The notes under the pieces: generated by a model
Told to the model about the DNA's origin: nothing
The model's database searches: none
Seen by the model: only the letters and a program-made list of their open reading frames with translations
Made by a program: the position numbers and the translations under genes
Shown: positions 8,913-17,646 of the stretch, piece after piece
Layout of the letters: each line of letters opens with the position of its first letter
How positions within the stretch are numbered: position 1 is the stretch's first letter
Assembly: GCA_903821875.1 (NCBI GenBank)
Contig: CAIJMU010000127.1
Coordinates: 1-64,000, forward strand
Length of the DNA stretch: 64,000 bases
Direction: 5' to 3'
Source: an uncultured Spirochaetota bacterium
GTDB lineage: Bacteria > Spirochaetota > Spirochaetia > Treponematales > Rectinemataceae

Positions 8913-8930
8913 TTGGCATGATTCCTGCAT
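8913..8930 (+). promoter_or_regulatory. sigma54-type (-24/-12) promoter
   Basis: TTGGCATG-N4-CTGCA matches the RpoN consensus, with GG and GC separated by exactly 10 bases. The predicted start near 8940 gives a short leader that includes the GAGCAGGAGG ribosome-binding site of the SHOCT gene at 8956. A sigma70 alternative (TATAAC at 8930-8935) lacks a well-placed -35. No enhancer-binding activator is encoded in the window. Confidence 0.5.
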
Positions 8931-8955
8931 ATAACACAGAGAGCAGGAGGTTACT

Positions 8956-9222
8956 ATGTATCATACATGGAATAGTGGTGGATGGGCACATAGTGGATAT
9001 GCGGCTGGTTTTCCTTTCGGAGGTTTGCTGATGGGAATACTCGTCATCGCGGTCATCGCGTTGATGGTGGTGCTTATCGTGCGCCTGGGCAGGACCGGCA
9101 CATCCGACCACTCCGGCCTCAAGGAGCGGGGCATCGATATTCTCATCGAACGCTATTCGCGAGGTGAAATCGATGCGGACACATTTAAGACCATGAAGGC
9201 CGAACTCGACGCACGAATTTGA
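8956..9222 (+). CDS. small SHOCT-domain membrane protein
   Basis: An 88-residue protein. Residues 1-20 are Gly/Trp/His/Tyr-rich, one membrane helix follows (about 22-44, LLMGILVIAVIALMVVLIV), and the C-terminus is a SHOCT motif: ILIERYSRGEIDADTFKTMK. SHOCT motifs are short C-terminal modules of small bacterial membrane and phage proteins, thought to mediate oligomerisation or interactions. The ribosome-binding site AGGAGG is strong. Placement before an efflux operon is common for such genes, but 249 bases separate it from the TolC-like gene. Confidence 0.8.
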   Translation: MYHTWNSGGWAHSGYAAGFPFGGLLMGILVIAVIALMVVLIVRLGRTGTSDHSGLKERGIDILIERYSRGEIDADTFKTMKAELDARI

Positions 9223-9471
9223 AGTAGGTCGTCCAGGGCTTCCGCAGCTTTGCGCTACGGCACTTTGGGGTTTGTACTAGCCTTTTCATCAGGTTTCTTC
9301 CTGAATCCTCCCCCTGATCACGGGATGCGATCTGTGGACGCGGGAATGCGTTCACGGAAGCCTTGCGGCAGAAGGCTTTGCGAGCGAAGAGCAACGAGGG
9401 GATTTTTGTTTTGAAAGTTGCATGGGGATCCAGGAATTTGCATGGATCCTGCATCATGGACGGAGGTTCCA

Positions 9472-10785
9472 ATGCCAGCTGCTCGCTTCCTTTTCGGCAT
9501 CTTGTTGCTCATCTCGGCGTTTCACGCAGGAGCCTTGAGCCTCGAAGAATCTCTCGCGGCTTCAGGCTTCAGCACCGATGCCCGGTCTGCAGAGGTCCGG
9601 GCTAAAAGCGCTACCATTCTCGAGGGCATCGCTTCCTTTCCAGGCGACCCGATTGTCATCCTTGAGCCTGGCTATCGTCGTATTGCCACCGAAGTCACCA
9701 GTATTCCGCAGCAGAGCGCCCTTGGGCTCTCCCTGACCCTCACCATCCCCCTCGGACTTACGGAGGATGATCGCCTCAAAGCCTTGTTCGCCTCGGAGGA
9801 AGCGGCCTTTCGCGGGGAAGAGCTCGGATGGATCATCGAAGGCCTGCGCCTCAAGGCCTATTCGTTATATGTCGCCGCTTGGGCTGCGCAGGCTGAATCG
9901 AAATTCATCGCTCGCGGAACCCAACTCTCCGAAGAGGAATTCGCCATTGCCCAGACTCTCTGGAAGAGTGGCACATCGAGCTACACCGATCTGCGGAATG
10001 CGGAGGAAGATCTGAACCAGGCCAGGTCTGCGGAACTGTATGGATTGATGAATGAAAGGGTGCGGCGCCTCGAGCTCTTTTCCTGGCTCGGCATCGCCGA
10101 TGATGCAGTGCCGCTGGTCATGGTAGCGCCTGCCGTCAAGGACCTGCCCAAGGGGCCGGAACTGGCGGCCTGGGCGCTCAATCGCGATCCCGCCCTCAAG
10201 GACAGCGCCGTAAAGGTCTCGCTGATCAAGGAGCAGGCGGCAGCCGCTTCCCGATTTTCACCCCCGATACTGGTAAAGCTGGCCTTCGCGAAGGATGGCC
10301 AGACGGGCAGCCTGAGCTTCGGGGCCGAGACCAGGAAGCTGGGCATTTCCTATGACGGTTCCCTCATTTCCCTGGAGGGCGGTCCTGCGCAGACGCCCTT
10401 CACCTTCAACGCCGGAGTATCGATCGCTCTCGAAACGGGAAATGCAGCCAATCGGCAAACCGAATCACTCCGTTTGGCAGCCGAAGCCGAGCGCCTGAGA
10501 AGGGAGTCCGCGACTGCCTCGCTTTCATTGGCCGTCCGTCAAGCTTTCCAGGCCTGGAAGCGCTCCGACGATGCGCGGAGCCAGGCTGAACGCGCTGTCG
10601 CTCTCTCGATGGAGATCCTGGCGACCGTCCAGGCCAGGACCGCCAACGGCCTCGCCACTTCCCTTGAACTGGCGCGGGCGCAGCTGATAACCGATCGCGC
10701 GGTCTACGGGGCGCTGGTCTCCGCGATCGAGGCTGAGATTTTCAGGCGGAATGCGGCTGTAACCGCCCGCTACCCCATCGAATGA
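9472..10785 (+). CDS. TolC-family outer-membrane efflux protein
   Basis: The start at 9472 (MPAARFLFGILLLISAFHAG) is chosen for its signal peptide and the GGAGG six bases upstream; an ATG 54 bases earlier has neither. The 437-residue mature protein shows the long amphipathic helices of the OEP family: KAYSLYVAAWAAQAES, GTSSYTDLRNAEEDLNQARS, and a repeat-like ANGLATSLELARAQLITDRA near the C-terminus. Two such halves are expected for the alpha-barrel channel. It is the first gene of an operon with a fusion protein and a MacB-type transporter. Overall conservation is low, so the substrate cannot be inferred. Confidence 0.8.
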   Translation: MPAARFLFGILLLISAFHAGALSLEESLAASGFSTDARSAEVRAKSATILEGIASFPGDPIVILEPGYRRIATEVTSIPQQSALGLSLTLTIPLGLTEDDRLKALFASEEAAFRGEELGWIIEGLRLKAYSLYVAAWAAQAESKFIARGTQLSEEEFAIAQTLWKSGTSSYTDLRNAEEDLNQARSAELYGLMNERVRRLELFSWLGIADDAVPLVMVAPAVKDLPKGPELAAWALNRDPALKDSAVKVSLIKEQAAAASRFSPPILVKLAFAKDGQTGSLSFGAETRKLGISYDGSLISLEGGPAQTPFTFNAGVSIALETGNAANRQTESLRLAAEAERLRRESATASLSLAVRQAFQAWKRSDDARSQAERAVALSMEILATVQARTANGLATSLELARAQLITDRAVYGALVSAIEAEIFRRNAAVTARYPIE

Positions 10786-10799
10786 GGCGAGGAGCAACT

Positions 10800-12002
10800 A
10801 TGAGCGCGAAAAAAAGCAGGGCTATCTGGGTTTTCCTGAGTATAGCCGTGGCCGTCCTCAGCCTCGGAGCGGCTTTGGTCCTTCCCGACCTGGTTGCGAA
10901 GGCCTCGGCCAAGGGTCAGGCCGAGGTTGCGGCGCTTGTCCCAGTCACCGCCATAGCGACGGATGGCGCCTTGAACATAGCGGTCGAGGCGGTATCGGTG
11001 GCCGAACCCGCCCTTTCCGCGTCCCTACGGAACCGGACGGCAGGATATGTGCGCTCCATCCTCACCGAGGGTACCAAGGTCGCACCTGGCATGGTCATCA
11101 TCGCCTTCGACGACGCGGAACTCCTTAAGACCCTCGCCCAGACGAAACTATCGCTTCGGCAGGCCCAAGTGTCCCTCGAACGGACGCGGGCCATGGAAGC
11201 GCGCTCGAAATCGGATCTGGCGACCAAAAAAAACCTCCTCGTGGCCAAGGCTACAACCCAGGACACGATCGACGCCGCCGGAGACGCCCTGGCGACCGCC
11301 CTGTTCGCCCGCAACACAGCGGAGTTCTCCCTGGAACAGGCGACGCTCGCAGCGGAGCAGGCCAAGCGAGACCTCGGCGAGGCGACGATCCGCGCTTCCT
11401 TCGCCGGAGTGGTTTCGCGACCCAGCCTCGTCGCCGGGGACTTCGCTCCCGCCAACAGCCAGCTCGCTTCCATCATCGACCTCTCGCGCATACTCTTCCG
11501 CGCGGAGGTGGACGAGTACGACATCGGGAAGCTCCGTGTAGGCTTGCCCGTAACCGTGACTGTCCCTGCCCTGGGAGACGCGGTTTTCCGGGCACGAGTG
11601 GATGCCATCAGCCCCGCCGCCGAGATCGTCAACAATATCTCGATCTTCCGGGTCTCCGTCTTCGTGGACAACAAGGACGGGCAACTCAAGCCCGGCATGA
11701 GCGCCGACGTCAATGTGCTCGTGAGCAACGAGAAGGGGATCACCGTTCCCTTCAAGGCAGTCACCACGGTAAGGGAGCGTTCCTATGTCGATGTGCTCGG
11801 GCAGAGCGGCGAGATCGAGACTCGACGCGTCTCGCTCGGCTCCAGCGATGGAAGGACGGTCATCGTCGTCGAGGGGCTCGCCGCCGGGGAGAAAGTGGTC
11901 ACGGGCCCGGCTTCGGCACCCACCGCAGCGGCCGCTCCTGCCACGCCGCCGGGCGGCTCCTCGATCATTCCGATCACCATCCCCGGCCAGGGAATGAAAT
12001 AG
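10800..12002 (+). CDS. HlyD/MacA-type periplasmic membrane-fusion protein
   Basis: From ATG 10800 (preceded by GAGGAG) the product has 400 residues, with an N-terminal membrane anchor (about 8-30). The lipoyl half-motifs are GYVRSILTEGTKVAPGMVII and TIRASFAGVVSRPSLVAGDF, flanking an Ala/Gln/Lys-rich alpha-hairpin. A beta-barrel part follows (EVDEYDIGKLRVGLPVTVTV), then a membrane-proximal domain (GSSDGRTVIVVEGLAAGEKV). The C-terminus ends in an Ala/Pro-rich tail. It would bridge the TolC-like channel and the ABC transporter encoded just downstream. Confidence 0.87.
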   Translation: MSAKKSRAIWVFLSIAVAVLSLGAALVLPDLVAKASAKGQAEVAALVPVTAIATDGALNIAVEAVSVAEPALSASLRNRTAGYVRSILTEGTKVAPGMVIIAFDDAELLKTLAQTKLSLRQAQVSLERTRAMEARSKSDLATKKNLLVAKATTQDTIDAAGDALATALFARNTAEFSLEQATLAAEQAKRDLGEATIRASFAGVVSRPSLVAGDFAPANSQLASIIDLSRILFRAEVDEYDIGKLRVGLPVTVTVPALGDAVFRARVDAISPAAEIVNNISIFRVSVFVDNKDGQLKPGMSADVNVLVSNEKGITVPFKAVTTVRERSYVDVLGQSGEIETRRVSLGSSDGRTVIVVEGLAAGEKVVTGPASAPTAAAAPATPPGGSSIIPITIPGQGMK

Positions 12003-12004
12003 CC

Positions 12005-12706
12005 ATGGGACTCGACGCGATCATCGAGCTGCGCGGCATCCGGCGCCATTATGTGATGGGACCGACGACGGTTCGGGCCGTCGATGGTGTCAGCCTCGAT
12101 ATCCACGCGGGCGAGTTCGTCGCCATCATCGGGCCAAGCGGCTCGGGAAAGACGAGCCTCATGAACATCATCGGTTGCCTCGACACGCCGACCGAGGGCA
12201 GCTACCGCATCGCGGGCGAGCCTGTCGAAGGCCTGTCCCGCGGACGGCTCGCCGAGATCCGGAACCGTGCGATCGGGTTTATTTTCCAGAACTTCAACCT
12301 CCTTCCCCGGCTCGACGCCCTCGAGAACGTGGAACTGCCCCTCGTATACGCGGGAATATCCAAAAGGGAGCGGAAGGCCCGCGCCCTCTCCATGCTCGCG
12401 AAGGTAGGGCTGGAGGGTCGCGAAGGCCACCTGCCAGCGGAACTTTCCGGAGGACAGCGGCAGCGCGTCGCCATCGCCCGGGCCCTCGCGGGCTCCCCTG
12501 CGGTCCTTCTCGCCGACGAACCGACGGGTGCCCTCGACACCAGGACCGGGGCCGAGATCATGGAGATGTTCCATGCCCTCAACGCCGAGGGTTCCACCAT
12601 CATACTCGTGACCCACGACATGGGCGTGGCACGGCAAGCCCGGCGTGTCGTGCACATCCTGGACGGGGGCGTCGTCGCCGACGAGATCCCGGGAGGGGCC
12701 GCATGA
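12005..12706 (+). CDS. MacB/LolD-type ABC transporter ATPase
   Basis: A 233-residue ATPase with all nucleotide-binding motifs: Walker A GPSGSGKTS (about residues 44-52), Q-loop IFQNFNLLP, signature LSGGQRQRVAIARAL, Walker B VLLADEPTGALD and the switch histidine in ILVTHD. The sequence type is that of MacB/LolD/YknY ATPases, which pair with FtsX-like permeases to power mechanotransmission, not substrate passage through the membrane. Its stop overlaps the permease start (ATGA), so the two are coupled. Confidence 0.93.
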   Translation: MGLDAIIELRGIRRHYVMGPTTVRAVDGVSLDIHAGEFVAIIGPSGSGKTSLMNIIGCLDTPTEGSYRIAGEPVEGLSRGRLAEIRNRAIGFIFQNFNLLPRLDALENVELPLVYAGISKRERKARALSMLAKVGLEGREGHLPAELSGGQRQRVAIARALAGSPAVLLADEPTGALDTRTGAEIMEMFHALNAEGSTIILVTHDMGVARQARRVVHILDGGVVADEIPGGAA

Positions 12707-13923
12707 GACTCAACGCAGCCCGGGAAAGCGTCGGCATGGCCCTGCGGAGCATCCGTTCCAGCGCAGGCCGTTCCTTCCTCACCACCCTCGGGGTCCTCAT
12801 CGGCGCCGGCTCCCTGATCGCCCTCACGGCCCTTGGCAATGGCGCTTCGCGGGCCGTCGAAGAAAGCCTCAAATCGCTCGGAGCCAACCTCCTCATCGTC
12901 TATTCGGGACAGGTGAAGGGACCGGCCTTGGTTCGGCGCAGCCTCAGCAATATCGTCCCGACACTGACCGCGGAGGACTTGAAAGCCATCAGGGGGCTCG
13001 CGCTGATCCGCCTCGCCGCCCCCGAGTCATCCATGAACGCCCAGGCGAAATTCGAGAACCGCAACATCTCCGCGAGCATCGTAGGAACCGACTGGAGCTA
13101 TCCGGAAATCCGCAATTTCCATCCCGCCGTCGGCGAGTTCTTCGGCGAATCGGATGTGGAGACCAGGCGGATGGTCGCGGCGATAGGGAGCAAGGTGGCC
13201 ATCGACCTCATCGGCGCGGATCTCGATCCGCTGGGTCAACGCATCCGGATCAATGGCCAACCTTTCACCGTGGTCGCAGTGATGCAATCCAAGGGCAACG
13301 ACACGACCGACGCCCAGATATTCGTGCCAATTAGCTCTTATCTGCGGAGCCTCTCCGGCGGTCTGAGATTCGCCGCCATCGACGTCCAGGCGGCTGGAAT
13401 GGCCACCATGCGCGAGGCCCAATACGCGATCCAGGACGAGCTTCTGAGGCTCCATGACCAACCATCGATGGATTCGGCCGATTTCTATGTCGCCAACCAG
13501 CTCGACGTGCTCGGAGCCGCCCAGGGAACCGCGAATACCTTCACCATCCTCCTCGGGGGAATAGCGGCCATCAGCCTCGTGGTCGGAGGCATCGGCATCA
13601 TGAACATCATGCTGGTATCGGTCACCGAGCGGACCCGGGAGATCGGGGTCCGCATGGCCCTCGGGGCCAAACCCGGCGACGTCCTCCTCCAGTTCCTCGT
13701 CGAGGCGGTGGTCCTGTCGGTATCGGGAGGAGTGCTCGGGATCATTGCAGGGGTGACCGCGTCCTGGGCCTTCAGCCGCTTCGGGGGGATGGCGGCCCTG
13801 GTCAGCGCGGAGTCCATCGTCCTGGCCTTCTCGTTCTCCCTCGTCACCGGTCTTTTTTTCGGCGGCTATCCGGCCTATAGGGCCTCCCGCCTCGATCCCA
13901 TAGCAGCCCTCAGGTACGAGTGA
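12703..13923 (+). CDS. MacB/FtsX-type ABC transporter permease
   Basis: The 406-residue protein begins at the ATGA overlap with the ATPase gene. It has one N-terminal membrane helix (about 20-42, FLTTLGVLIGAGSLIALTAL), a large periplasmic MacB-PCD domain, and three C-terminal helices. The C-terminus carries the FtsX-family signature GGIGIMNIMLVSVTERTREI followed by GVRMALGAKPGDVLLQFLVE. With the ATPase, fusion protein and TolC-like channel it forms a tripartite pump of the MacAB type, likely exporting a toxin, peptide, glycolipid or lipoprotein-like substrate. Confidence 0.92.
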   Translation: MRLNAARESVGMALRSIRSSAGRSFLTTLGVLIGAGSLIALTALGNGASRAVEESLKSLGANLLIVYSGQVKGPALVRRSLSNIVPTLTAEDLKAIRGLALIRLAAPESSMNAQAKFENRNISASIVGTDWSYPEIRNFHPAVGEFFGESDVETRRMVAAIGSKVAIDLIGADLDPLGQRIRINGQPFTVVAVMQSKGNDTTDAQIFVPISSYLRSLSGGLRFAAIDVQAAGMATMREAQYAIQDELLRLHDQPSMDSADFYVANQLDVLGAAQGTANTFTILLGGIAAISLVVGGIGIMNIMLVSVTERTREIGVRMALGAKPGDVLLQFLVEAVVLSVSGGVLGIIAGVTASWAFSRFGGMAALVSAESIVLAFSFSLVTGLFFGGYPAYRASRLDPIAALRYE

Positions 13924-13943
13924 CCCGGGCAAGGAGCAAGCAC

Positions 13944-14468
13944 ATGCGGCATCTATCCAGGAAAATCGCCCTCACGACCCTCGCCACCATCTTTCTCGTC
14001 GGCATCGCCATGGCCCAGGCAACCAGCGATCCCGTGCTGCTCAAAGCCAAGGAGGAGACGCTCGTCGTCTTCGATCTCGGCAGGATGTTCGGCTATCTCG
14101 ACGACATGGTGAAGGACGGCAAGACCGCCGCCCTCACTTCCGACCAGCTCAAGAAAATATATGATATCATGGGAGAAATTCGTTCCCTGAAACGCGTCGA
14201 ACCCGCCAAGGCGAAGGTCCTCCTTACCCAGATCGAGGACAGGATCCTCACGCCTTCCCAGCTCATGGCGACGGACAAGCTGGCGGCTGTCGGAGCGGTG
14301 ACCCGGACCGCGAATCAGGGTTCAGGCCCGGGAGCCAACGGGGGAACGAGCCCTCTGGCTTCCTATGTGGCGGGGGGTGATTTCAACCCCATCCTGGACA
14401 AGACCAAGACCATGGGCAAGGATTTCCTGTCCTTCTACGCCTTCGTCTCGAAGAAGCTGGGAAAGTAG
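13944..14468 (+). CDS. unrecognised periplasmic protein at the end of the efflux operon
   Basis: A 174-residue protein with a signal peptide ending around MAQA. The mature part has helix-forming blocks: DPVLLKAKEETLVVFDLGRM, LDDMVKDGKTAALTSDQLKK and PAKAKVLLTQIEDRILTPSQ. A Gly/Ser-rich patch precedes the C-terminus (LDKTKTMGKDFLSFYAFVSK). No family is recognised. An AAGGAG ribosome-binding site lies 20 bases after the permease stop, so it is co-transcribed and may be an accessory subunit or a substrate of the pump. Confidence 0.7.
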   Translation: MRHLSRKIALTTLATIFLVGIAMAQATSDPVLLKAKEETLVVFDLGRMFGYLDDMVKDGKTAALTSDQLKKIYDIMGEIRSLKRVEPAKAKVLLTQIEDRILTPSQLMATDKLAAVGAVTRTANQGSGPGANGGTSPLASYVAGGDFNPILDKTKTMGKDFLSFYAFVSKKLGK

Positions 14469-14544
14469 AAAAGGCCAGGTCTTGAGGAGAAACCGCAACT
14501 CGAGGGACTCCCTCTCGGTGTCAGATCCTCCCCCTGAAGCTCTG

Positions 14545-14805
14545 CCCATCGGTGCAGCCATACCCGAAACAGCGAGAGGATCTGTTCCGAGTCCACGGGC
14601 ATAATGAGGTCCATCAGGACGACTCCCATGGCCGGGCTCTGCTTCAGCCGGGCTATGGCATCCTTGCCGTTTTCCGCATACCTGACCTCCATGCCCTGCT
14701 TTTCGAGGAGGTTCGCGAGAGCAAAGATGTTGCGAATATCGTCTCCGCCCAGCCAGGGCTTCGTCGATCTCGAGTGCCCGCGACAGGAGCGTCTTGATCA
14801 ATCAC
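14545..14805 (-). pseudogene. remnant of a hybrid histidine-kinase receiver domain
   Basis: Read on the minus strand, one frame gives IKTLLSRALEIDEALAG, the linker typically found before the last receiver of large hybrid kinases. A second frame continues ANLLEKQGMEVRYAENGKDA to VVLMDLIMP, a receiver core with the phospho-acceptor aspartate. It then jumps straight to VDSEQILSLFRVWLHR, the expected receiver end. A frameshift and an internal deletion of roughly 50 codons have destroyed the domain. No intact upstream kinase remains in the window. Confidence 0.6.
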
Positions 14806-14854
14806 AGAAATCGAACTGACTGTCATGTCATGGCAATTCCATCTGAAAGAGCCG

Positions 14855-16066
14855 CTATGAAGCGAAGAACTCCATCGTTGCGGCAGACTGGCAGGACTGG
14901 ACAGAAATTGTTCTTCCCGAATAAGAGTACTCTGCGGGATCCGACTCCGGGGACCGGTCCTCAAGCGTCAGGAGATAGGCAGCCGGTGCATCGGGGTAGG
15001 CATCGAGGAACTTGTGAAGGCTCCGGAAATCCTGACTGCCGTGGAAGCTCACCTTGACTTCGATCGGTACGGGAGTCCGGTCACGACACAGGACAAAATC
15101 GACCTCATCGCCCTGTTTCGTACGCCAGAAATGGAGGGTTTCGTTGGGCTGCAATCGCCGCCGCAGGCTCGCCTCCACCACGCTTTCGGCAAGGATTCCC
15201 TTGTCTGGACGTGAAGCAAGGAGCGAAAAATCCTTGACCAGCATGTTCCGGATCCCCAGATCGTACAGATAGTACTTTCTGGATTTCTTCAGCTCGTTGG
15301 CAAGGTTTCGGGAAAAGCTCCCCAAAGGAAACACCGTGTAGGTCTGATGTAGGATGTACAGGTAGCGAGCCAGGGTCGGTTCCGAAAGCCTGATTTTACG
15401 GGCCAGGGATGCGGTAGACACGAGACTCCCCTGGTTTTGTGCCAGCATGTAGAGCAAGGCATTGAAGGCCCGGACATTCTCTTCCTGTATCAGCGCCCTG
15501 ATGTCCTTGAGCAGGTAAGTCGACACCAGGTTTGACAATAGTTCCATGCGATCAGCGTCAGAAGTCTCGTGAAGCAGGCCTGGCAATCCTCCAAATCGCA
15601 GGTAGTCCGGCCACGAGGCCTGCCTTAGTTGATCATACTCCCCCATCCATTCCAGGGGATGCACCAGAAAAGCACGGAAGCGACCGGAAAGGCTCTCCTT
15701 CAGGTGCTTGTGGATTTCGATCGACGAAGAACCCGAGGCGATGACTTTGGGTCCGGACCGCGAGTCTGAGAGGATTTTGAACAACCTCGTGGCGTTTTCC
15801 AGATACTGGAACTCATCGAGGAATACCACATCGCCGCTTGATTGAAAGAGACCCAGGAGTTCTTCGTCACTCCCCGAGAGCTGGCGAAGGTGGTCTGGCC
15901 GCTCAAGGTCAAAAAAGGTCGTGCGCTTACCCTGCTGCTGGGCGATTTCCTCGAGGCGCCTCAAGAGAAACGACTTCCCAACCTGGCGCGGTCCTAAAAG
16001 GATGGTGGCGGTGGGCCTGTCGAGTTCGGAAACAAGGCGGGCTTCCAGCAAGCGATGCAGGTTCAT
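14855..16066 (-). CDS. AAA (AAA_14) ATPase with C-terminal DUF4143
   Basis: A 403-residue intact protein. The N-terminal P-loop is LGPRQVGKSFLLRRL (about 24-38), Walker B is VVFLDEFQYL, and a sensor-like ASGSSSIEIHKHLKESLSGR follows. A winged-helix-like middle (SLARKIRLSEPTLARYLYIL) precedes the DUF4143 nuclease-like part with KSRKYYLYDLGIRNMLV and DEVDFVLCRDRTPVPIEVK. In this large family the biological role is unsettled; proposals include mobile-element and defence-like or toxin-antitoxin-like functions. An AT-rich inverted repeat (AACCAT/ATGGTT) sits at the start. A second full copy lies at 40.6 kb. Confidence 0.9.
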   Translation of the reverse strand: MNLHRLLEARLVSELDRPTATILLGPRQVGKSFLLRRLEEIAQQQGKRTTFFDLERPDHLRQLSGSDEELLGLFQSSGDVVFLDEFQYLENATRLFKILSDSRSGPKVIASGSSSIEIHKHLKESLSGRFRAFLVHPLEWMGEYDQLRQASWPDYLRFGGLPGLLHETSDADRMELLSNLVSTYLLKDIRALIQEENVRAFNALLYMLAQNQGSLVSTASLARKIRLSEPTLARYLYILHQTYTVFPLGSFSRNLANELKKSRKYYLYDLGIRNMLVKDFSLLASRPDKGILAESVVEASLRRRLQPNETLHFWRTKQGDEVDFVLCRDRTPVPIEVKVSFHGSQDFRSLHKFLDAYPDAPAAYLLTLEDRSPESDPAEYSYSGRTISVQSCQSAATMEFFAS

Positions 16067-16158
16067 ATAACCATTCTAAAGTGATGGTTTATAAAAGTAA
16101 AGCCACGATGATACTCAAAGAATGAGAGCAGTGGCTTGTCGGCGTATACCGGGCCAGG

Positions 16159-16236
16159 ATGCCCGAAGGTTGCCACCATTTTGCCAACAACCATGAGGGC
16201 CTGGCTAAAATGATACTGGAAGCCTGGCCGCGTTGA
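16159..16236 (+). pseudogene. short duplicate of the VirJ/AcvB gene 3' end
   Basis: This stretch encodes HHFANNHEGLAKMILEAWPR and a stop, nearly the same as the end of the VirJ domain at 8309. At DNA level 16172-16240 matches 8245-8313, both 69 bases long, at about 60 positions and in the same orientation. Only the C-terminal ~25 codons are present. It is therefore a gene fragment, left by duplication or insertion, and not a functional gene. Confidence 0.75.
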
Positions 16237-16254
16237 ACGAGGCGGTGCAGGCCC

Positions 16255-17646
16255 TCAGACCCTCCTCGTGAACCGGGACTCCTTGAAGCGTGCAGTGCAG
16301 GTCAGTCCACTCGCCGAGTCGAGGCTCAAGATGCCACCAAGTTGCTCTACCAAGCCATGGACGAGCTGGAAGCCGAGTTTTCCTGCCTTGCGGGAATCGA
16401 AACCCTCGGGCAGCCCTACTCCATCGTCAGAGACATCGAGCTGGATCTCTCCGTCCTGAGTCTTTGTGATCTTCACCCGGACCTCTCCCCTCCTGTCTCC
16501 TGGAAAGGCATGGCTAAATGCGTTTGAAAGGAGCTCATGGAGGAGAAGTCCGAAGGGGACAGCAGCGTCGATAAGCATGGGCACCGCTTCCGTCGAGATC
16601 TTCATGGTGATCCTCGTCCCAGGAAAGGCCTTCGCCTTCATGAGGGAGCTGATCAGGTCCCTGGCATAGTCGCCCAGGTTGATGCTCGAAATGTCCTGCG
16701 AAGCCAGGAGTTTTTCATGGACCAGGGACATGGACTGGATGCGTGAGTTCGTCCTGTCCACTATCGCGCTGACAAGTCCATCCTTGGCCAGGTCCTCCTC
16801 GAAGGAGAGGATGGACATAATTACCATCATATTATTTCTGGTGCGATGGAAAATCTCGGCGATGAGCGCCTCCTTCTCCGCCAGGTTTTTCCGGAGCTGC
16901 AGCTCGCTGCGTTTGCGCTCCGTAATGTCATGGATCGAAAGGATGAGCCGACCTCCCTTGTCAGGCAGGAATTTCGCGCTCACCTCGACATCGAAGACGC
17001 TGCCATCGCGGTGGCTATGGAGGGCTTCGAAGCGGCCTTCGCCGAGTTGTGCGAATTTCCGAATCCGGGTTGGCATGTCGGTCTCATGCTCTCCGACCTC
17101 AAGCTCGGACAGGTTCATGGCCAGGAGTTCTTCCTGATTGAAACCGCAGAGGCGGCAATAGGTCTGGTTGACCTCGAGGATCCTGCCATTCGCATCAGCC
17201 AGGCAATAGCCATCCATGGAAGTCAGGAGAAAGGCCTGGCGGCGCTCCTCGATTTCGCGTTGCATCGCACGGAGACGGAGGTGGGTTTCAACACGGGCGT
17301 GAACCTCCTCAAACTGAAAGGGCTTGTTTACATAATCCACGCCGCCTACGGCAAAGGCAGTGACCTTGTCATGAGTTTCAGTCAAGGCGCTGATGAAGAT
17401 CACGGGGATATCCTTCAGCGCAGCATCGGCCTTCAATCGCTCGCATACCTCAAAGCCACTCATCTCCGGCATGTTGATGTCCAGCAGAATGAGGTCAGGC
17501 GGATTCTTCGCGATGGCGTTCAAGGCTATCTTTCCGCCTGGGGCGGCCAGTACACGATAGCCTTTGGATTGCAGCATTTCCTGCATAAGTTTCAAATTTG
17601 CCGGGGTGTCGTCCACCACCATGATGGTTTCCCGAGCATCACTCAT
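16255..17646 (-). CDS. receiver-PAS-histidine kinase (HisKA_2 type)
   Basis: The 463-residue protein starts with a receiver domain (about 6-125; phospho-acceptor D56 in LILLDINMPEMSGFEVC, KPFQFEE near the end). A PAS domain follows (about 140-255, MDGYCLADANGRILEVNQTY). Then comes a HisKA_2 dimerisation helix with the phospho-histidine in EALIAEIFHRTRNNMMVIMS and an ATPase domain with LLLHELLSNAFSHAFPG and VSDDGVGLPEGF. This order allows it to be both target and kinase. Its start overlaps the end of the upstream kinase gene by 8 bases, so the two are translationally coupled and probably form one phosphorelay. Confidence 0.9.
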   Translation of the reverse strand: MSDARETIMVVDDTPANLKLMQEMLQSKGYRVLAAPGGKIALNAIAKNPPDLILLDINMPEMSGFEVCERLKADAALKDIPVIFISALTETHDKVTAFAVGGVDYVNKPFQFEEVHARVETHLRLRAMQREIEERRQAFLLTSMDGYCLADANGRILEVNQTYCRLCGFNQEELLAMNLSELEVGEHETDMPTRIRKFAQLGEGRFEALHSHRDGSVFDVEVSAKFLPDKGGRLILSIHDITERKRSELQLRKNLAEKEALIAEIFHRTRNNMMVIMSILSFEEDLAKDGLVSAIVDRTNSRIQSMSLVHEKLLASQDISSINLGDYARDLISSLMKAKAFPGTRITMKISTEAVPMLIDAAVPFGLLLHELLSNAFSHAFPGDRRGEVRVKITKTQDGEIQLDVSDDGVGLPEGFDSRKAGKLGFQLVHGLVEQLGGILSLDSASGLTCTARFKESRFTRRV

